This document shows, piece by piece, positions 60,489-64,000 of a stretch of 64,000 nt of DNA (position 1 is its first letter; each line of letters begins with the position of its first letter). Origin of the DNA: Algoriphagus hitonicola (GTDB lineage: Bacteria; Bacteroidota; Bacteroidia; Cytophagales; Cyclobacteriaceae); NCBI RefSeq assembly GCF_900113375.1, contig NZ_FOPC01000010.1, positions 1 to 64,000 on the forward strand, written 5' to 3'. Below the pieces are notes generated by a model. It was not told the origin of the DNA. It did not search any database and worked only from the letters and a program-made list of their open reading frames with translations. Made by a program: the position numbers and the translations under genes.

Positions 60489-63400
60489 TTAAAGGCCAAT
60501 ATTAAATCCGAAGTTGAAACTTTTAGTCTGCGGGAATGTCCCGAAATCAGAGCCTGCCACCTGTGGGTTTCGGGCATTTTGATTGACCTCAGGATCAAAT
60601 CCGGTATATCCGGTGAAGGTCAGCAGATTTTGTCCTTGGACATAGACTCTGAGGCTGTTCAATCCGATTCTATCTAAAACTGGCTGAGTGAATGTATAGC
60701 CTAAGGATAGTGTTTTCAACCGCAAAAATGAACCGTCTTCCAACCATCTGGAAGAATATTCTCTCCAGTTGACATTAGTTAGCGAAGCTCTTGGGATATC
60801 GGTCACATCACCTGGCTCCATCCACCGCTCATCGGCTAATTTGTGATTGTTGCCATCAGGTAATGGGAATCCAGTACCAATTCTACTCCATCCTAAGTTT
60901 TCATAGGAAGCCCGGCTGTGATTGAAAATATCATTTCCGACGATAAACTGGAAAAACACTCCCAAATCAAATCCTCTGTAGCTGAAATTGTTATTCCAAC
61001 CCCCGAAGAAATCAGGCTGGGCATTTCCGACAATTCTTCTATCTGCTGAATTAATGGCTCCATCTTCATTCAGATCCACCCAACGCATGTTTCCAGTTTC
61101 CGGATCTACTCCTTCCTGATCGATCAAAAAGAAAGTACCGATTGGTTCTCCTACTTTCAAGATGTGTGAATCATTTAAAATCTGATCATCTACTTCCAGC
61201 TCCAAGACTTTATTTCTCACCTGGGAAATATTAAAGGATGAATTCCACTGAAGTGGACCCGTAAGAATCGCTCCACCGACTGTGAATTCGAAGCCCCTGT
61301 TTTCAATTCTTCCTATATTTTCAATTACTGAAGAGAAACCTGAGATACCTGGAATAAGCCGGTTTAGTAGCAAATCATTGGTCGTTTTGATAAAATAATC
61401 CGCAGTCAAGGTAATTCTGTCCTCCAAAAAACCTACGTCCAAACCAATATCCAATTGGCTGGTGCTTTCCCAAGTTAAATTGCTGTTGCTAAGTTGAGTA
61501 GGAATCAACCCGGGAGTTTGTCTGTATGCAGTGACTCCAAAAAGTCCTCTTGAGGCGAAGTTTCCGATCCCATCTTGATTTCCGGTCAACCCATAACTTA
61601 CTCGAGCTTTCAAGTCAGAAATCAAGTCCTGTCCTTGCATAAATTCCTCATCACCAATTCTCCAGGCAAAAGATCCTGAAGGGAAGAATCCGAAGCGGAA
61701 ATTTTCTCCAAATCGAGAGCTTCCATCAGCTCTTCCAGTGAAGGTAAATAGGTATTTGTCCTTGAACCCGTAATTAATACGAGCATAATAAGATGCCAAG
61801 CCCCATTCTGTTCCTGAGGTAGATCCTGCCGTTACCCTAGAAGCGACACTTAGTTTTGTAAACTGATCAGAAGGAAATCCCTGTGCAGAGATCGAAGCAA
61901 AATTACGATTGGAGGCTTGATAAGAGAATCCCGCCAATCCGGTGAAATTATGATCTTCACCAAAAGTCTTGGTATAGGTCAGGTAATTTTCAGCCAGCCA
62001 GGTAAAATCCTGCGTAGACCCATAGGTACCAAATCCATTGAAGTTGCCATTCTGAGACTCTCTGGAAATGATCGGCGTGTAAGATTCATCGTCCAAACTA
62101 GTGTAATCAATGGATAAAGATGACCGCCACTTCAAATCGGGAGAAATCGTCGCTTCTGCAAAAACAGAACTTAGTCCTCGAACAGTCCGGGTATAGCGAT
62201 AATAATTTTCCGCAATCAATACTGGATTATCCAGCATCCACCATCCAAAATAATTGAATGGATCTGCATAAGAACCATCTTCCTCTCGTACAGGCATCAG
62301 CGGATCTCCAGCGATACTGTTAATCACCACTCCGTAAAGTGAATTATCATTGATTGTTCTATTCTGGATTGTTCGGTTTAGGGTCATATTGGTACCCACT
62401 TTCAACCAGTCGTTGACCTCAGTATCCAAATTAATTCGGCCTGAGATCCGCTTAAATCCAGTTCCGATTTGGACTCCTTCCTGGTCAAAATAGGAAATGG
62501 AGGTGTAATATTGGGTTTTATCAGTTCCTCCGGAAGCAGCAATATCATAGCTTTGAATTGGCGCGCTTCTGAAAATCTCATCAAACCAGCGGGTGTTTTG
62601 AAGGTCGGGATCCTCGGGATCAAATCCCCAAACATCAGTGATATTATCATATCCATAATCTTCTCCTGCCCGGATATCCTGTCTGATCGCATCATTCATC
62701 AGCTCCAAAAACTCCTGGGAGCTATGCATCTCGATTTCATTGGTCACATTCTGAACGCCATAAAATCCGGAAATATCGATTTTCGCTTCGCCTGATTTAC
62801 CCCGCTTTGTAGTGATCAAGACGACGCCATTGGCACCTCTCGAACCGTAAATCGCAGAGGCAGAAGCATCTTTTAGAATTTCGATGGATTCAATGTCATT
62901 AGGATTAATGTCCGCTAAGGAATTGGTAGACTGTCCTCCAGAAAATAATCCCGATAGGTCCTCAGAGATGATTGGGATTCCATCTATGACATATAAAGGT
63001 TGGCTGGAAGCCGAGAGCGAAGTATTTCCTCTGATCTGCATGGTGATTCCAGCACCGGGTGTACCAGAGGGAGAAGTGACAAAAACCCCGGCTGCTCTTC
63101 CCTGAAGTGCATTATCCAAGGAGGCCACAGGAAGTCTTGCAATATCTTCCCCACTCACAGAACCCACGGCTCCAGTTAAATCCCTTCGATTTTGACTACC
63201 ATATCCCACGACCAAAACTTCACCCAGTTGCGTTTCATCGGTTGCTAGGCTTACGTCTATTTGGCTACGGTTTCCCACCAAAATCTCTTGTGCAGTATAT
63301 CCTACAAATGAAAATACCAACACATCATCAGCACCGGCTTCGATGCTATACTTACCATCTACATCCGAGATGGTTCCTTGACCTTGTTTTCCTTTAAGGG

Positions 63401-63533
63401 TCACATTTACCCCAGGGAGTGGAAAATTATCCTCTTGGGCGATAATTGTACCCGAAATTGTACGCGTTTGAGCATGAATCAATCCAATGGACAGAAACAT
63501 GATCGCGACAAATACCTGTAACGATTTCATCAT
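60489..63533 (-). CDS. SusC/RagA-family TonB-linked outer-membrane transporter
   Basis: A 1,014-residue transporter with signal peptide (ends GLIHAQ), an N-terminal carboxypeptidase-D-like domain (about 23-105, with ISGTIIAQEDNFPLPGVNVT), the TonB-box-like LGEVLVVGYGSQ, a plug with SIEILKDASASAIYGSRGANGV and a large barrel ending FGFNIGL. These signatures define the SusC family. With the SusD protein downstream it forms a lidded import complex for an oligosaccharide or peptide. No TonB-linked regulator (ECF sigma/anti-sigma) is adjacent. Confidence 0.95.
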   Translation of the reverse strand: MMKSLQVFVAIMFLSIGLIHAQTRTISGTIIAQEDNFPLPGVNVTLKGKQGQGTISDVDGKYSIEAGADDVLVFSFVGYTAQEILVGNRSQIDVSLATDETQLGEVLVVGYGSQNRRDLTGAVGSVSGEDIARLPVASLDNALQGRAAGVFVTSPSGTPGAGITMQIRGNTSLSASSQPLYVIDGIPIISEDLSGLFSGGQSTNSLADINPNDIESIEILKDASASAIYGSRGANGVVLITTKRGKSGEAKIDISGFYGVQNVTNEIEMHSSQEFLELMNDAIRQDIRAGEDYGYDNITDVWGFDPEDPDLQNTRWFDEIFRSAPIQSYDIAASGGTDKTQYYTSISYFDQEGVQIGTGFKRISGRINLDTEVNDWLKVGTNMTLNRTIQNRTINDNSLYGVVINSIAGDPLMPVREEDGSYADPFNYFGWWMLDNPVLIAENYYRYTRTVRGLSSVFAEATISPDLKWRSSLSIDYTSLDDESYTPIISRESQNGNFNGFGTYGSTQDFTWLAENYLTYTKTFGEDHNFTGLAGFSYQASNRNFASISAQGFPSDQFTKLSVASRVTAGSTSGTEWGLASYYARINYGFKDKYLFTFTGRADGSSRFGENFRFGFFPSGSFAWRIGDEEFMQGQDLISDLKARVSYGLTGNQDGIGNFASRGLFGVTAYRQTPGLIPTQLSNSNLTWESTSQLDIGLDVGFLEDRITLTADYFIKTTNDLLLNRLIPGISGFSSVIENIGRIENRGFEFTVGGAILTGPLQWNSSFNISQVRNKVLELEVDDQILNDSHILKVGEPIGTFFLIDQEGVDPETGNMRWVDLNEDGAINSADRRIVGNAQPDFFGGWNNNFSYRGFDLGVFFQFIVGNDIFNHSRASYENLGWSRIGTGFPLPDGNNHKLADERWMEPGDVTDIPRASLTNVNWREYSSRWLEDGSFLRLKTLSLGYTFTQPVLDRIGLNSLRVYVQGQNLLTFTGYTGFDPEVNQNARNPQVAGSDFGTFPQTKSFNFGFNIGL

Positions 63534-63772
63534 ATTGGTTTAGTTTAAGTATATAAAAACCTGAGTCTATTCAGATTTTAGCGAATAAGCGTATAAAGTT
63601 AAGCAATTTTAAAAAATGATAAAAAAAATACCCTTATTTAGAAAATTCTATCTCTTTTATTGAATTATTGGTTAAAAAAACAGCGAAAAACTAAAATCCT
63701 TACAATTTGTTTAAAAAAACCCAATAAAGGTCTTAGTAAATTTATTAGTCCCCAATTATTGATATTTAGATT

Positions 63773-64000
63773 ATGCCCAAAGGAAAATTAGTCGTCTTAT
63801 CTGGAGCAGGTATTTCCGTTGAGAGCGGGATCAAGACTTTTCGTGATAGTGATGGATTGTGGGAAAATCATGATATCATGGAAGTCGCCACGCCACACGG
63901 ATGGAAAAAAAACCAAAAATTAGTCCTTGATTTTTATAATCAAAGAAGAAAACAAGAGCGGGAATGCCAGCCCAATCTGGCACATCACATTCTTGTAGAG
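63773..64000 (+). CDS. Sirtuin-type NAD-dependent deacylase, N-terminal part
   Basis: An open frame from ATG 63773 runs off the window (76 codons). It starts [20 protein letters not shown], the GAGxSxxSGIxxFR NAD-binding motif of sirtuins, followed by [17 protein letters not shown] and FYNQRRKQ. The Tyr-x-x-Arg in the last motif is the SIRT5/CobB-type signature for acyl groups such as succinyl. The zinc module and catalytic His are beyond the edge. It removes acyl groups from protein Lys in the cytoplasm. Upstream, the 239-base gap to SusC contains no gene. Confidence 0.9.
   Translation, partial: MPKGKLVVLSGAGISVESGIKTFRDSDGLWENHDIMEVATPHGWKKNQKLVLDFYNQRRKQERECQPNLAHHILVE

Noticed and set aside
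1..64000. CRISPR array, tRNA, rRNA or prophage
   Set aside because: No regularly spaced repeats, no recognisable tRNA or rRNA sequence and no phage structural genes were seen; a scan with dedicated tools would be needed to exclude small RNA genes.

Overview
The window looks like chromosomal DNA of a Bacteroidota (Bacteroidetes) bacterium, most likely from the Cytophagia/Cyclobacteriaceae side of the phylum. This is an inference from gene content: a SusC/SusD pair, several TonB receptors with an N-terminal carboxypeptidase-D-like domain, a LytTR/propeller-kinase pair, a MoaC-MoaB fusion, promoters matching the Bacteroidetes pattern TTTG-N~20-TAnnTTTG, and few Shine-Dalgarno sites. No rRNA, tRNA or CRISPR array was recognised.

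Layout. (1) 1-1.43 kb is a scar: the 3' end of an IS3-type transposase, an AT-rich HNH-like zinc protein, and the 3' end of a lost restriction-modification gene. (2) 1.67-9.0 kb holds a nitrilase-family amidase, a tricorn-type protease and a TonB receptor, with a hairpin-rich repeat patch between the last two. (3) 9.28-13.05 kb is a ferric-siderophore uptake pair (TonB receptor plus PepSY reductase). (4) 13.1-22.0 kb is a clade II nitrous oxide reductase locus on the minus strand: Rrf2 regulator, RIC iron-sulfur repair protein, a membrane protein fused to a c-type cytochrome, nosZ, an accessory membrane protein, nosL, nosD, nosF, nosY. (5) 22.6-30.2 kb is a TetR-controlled RND efflux operon ending in an atypical pyruvate kinase. 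(6) 30.3-31.9 kb has MoaC-MoaB and a methyltransferase. (7) 32.2-40.0 kb is a second nitrosative-stress/copper block: an unknown 598-aa protein, a second RIC, a membrane protein, a Cys-rich small protein, an OprC-like copper receptor, a fasciclin lipoprotein and a second Rrf2 regulator. (8) 40.0-45.9 kb has a Gly-rich protein, a GH30 lipoprotein and a LytTR/propeller-kinase pair. (9) 45.9-48.6 kb is an accessory patch: an AT-rich overlapping pair of unknown genes, an HNH nuclease and a tandem zinc-ribbon protein. (10) 48.8-56.6 kb has two M14 peptidases, an outer-membrane protein, a Gfo/Idh/MocA oxidoreductase with a DUF1080 partner, and SixA. (11) 56.7-64 kb has topA, SusD, SusC and the start of a sirtuin.

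How parts fit. Blocks 4 and 7 appear to be one physiological unit. NosZ is a copper enzyme that needs NosL/NosDFY and periplasmic copper; block 7 supplies an OprC-like receptor carrying the CxxxM copper motif. Both blocks carry a RIC protein and an Rrf2 regulator with three Cys at identical positions. Four intergenic regions in these blocks share a 19-bp near-palindrome, core AARGAT-N6-RTCTTW. Three of them lie over the -33 region of a plausible promoter. This candidate regulon, an NO- or Fe-S-responsive Rrf2 circuit linking N2O reduction, iron-sulfur repair and copper import, is the most interesting signal in the window.
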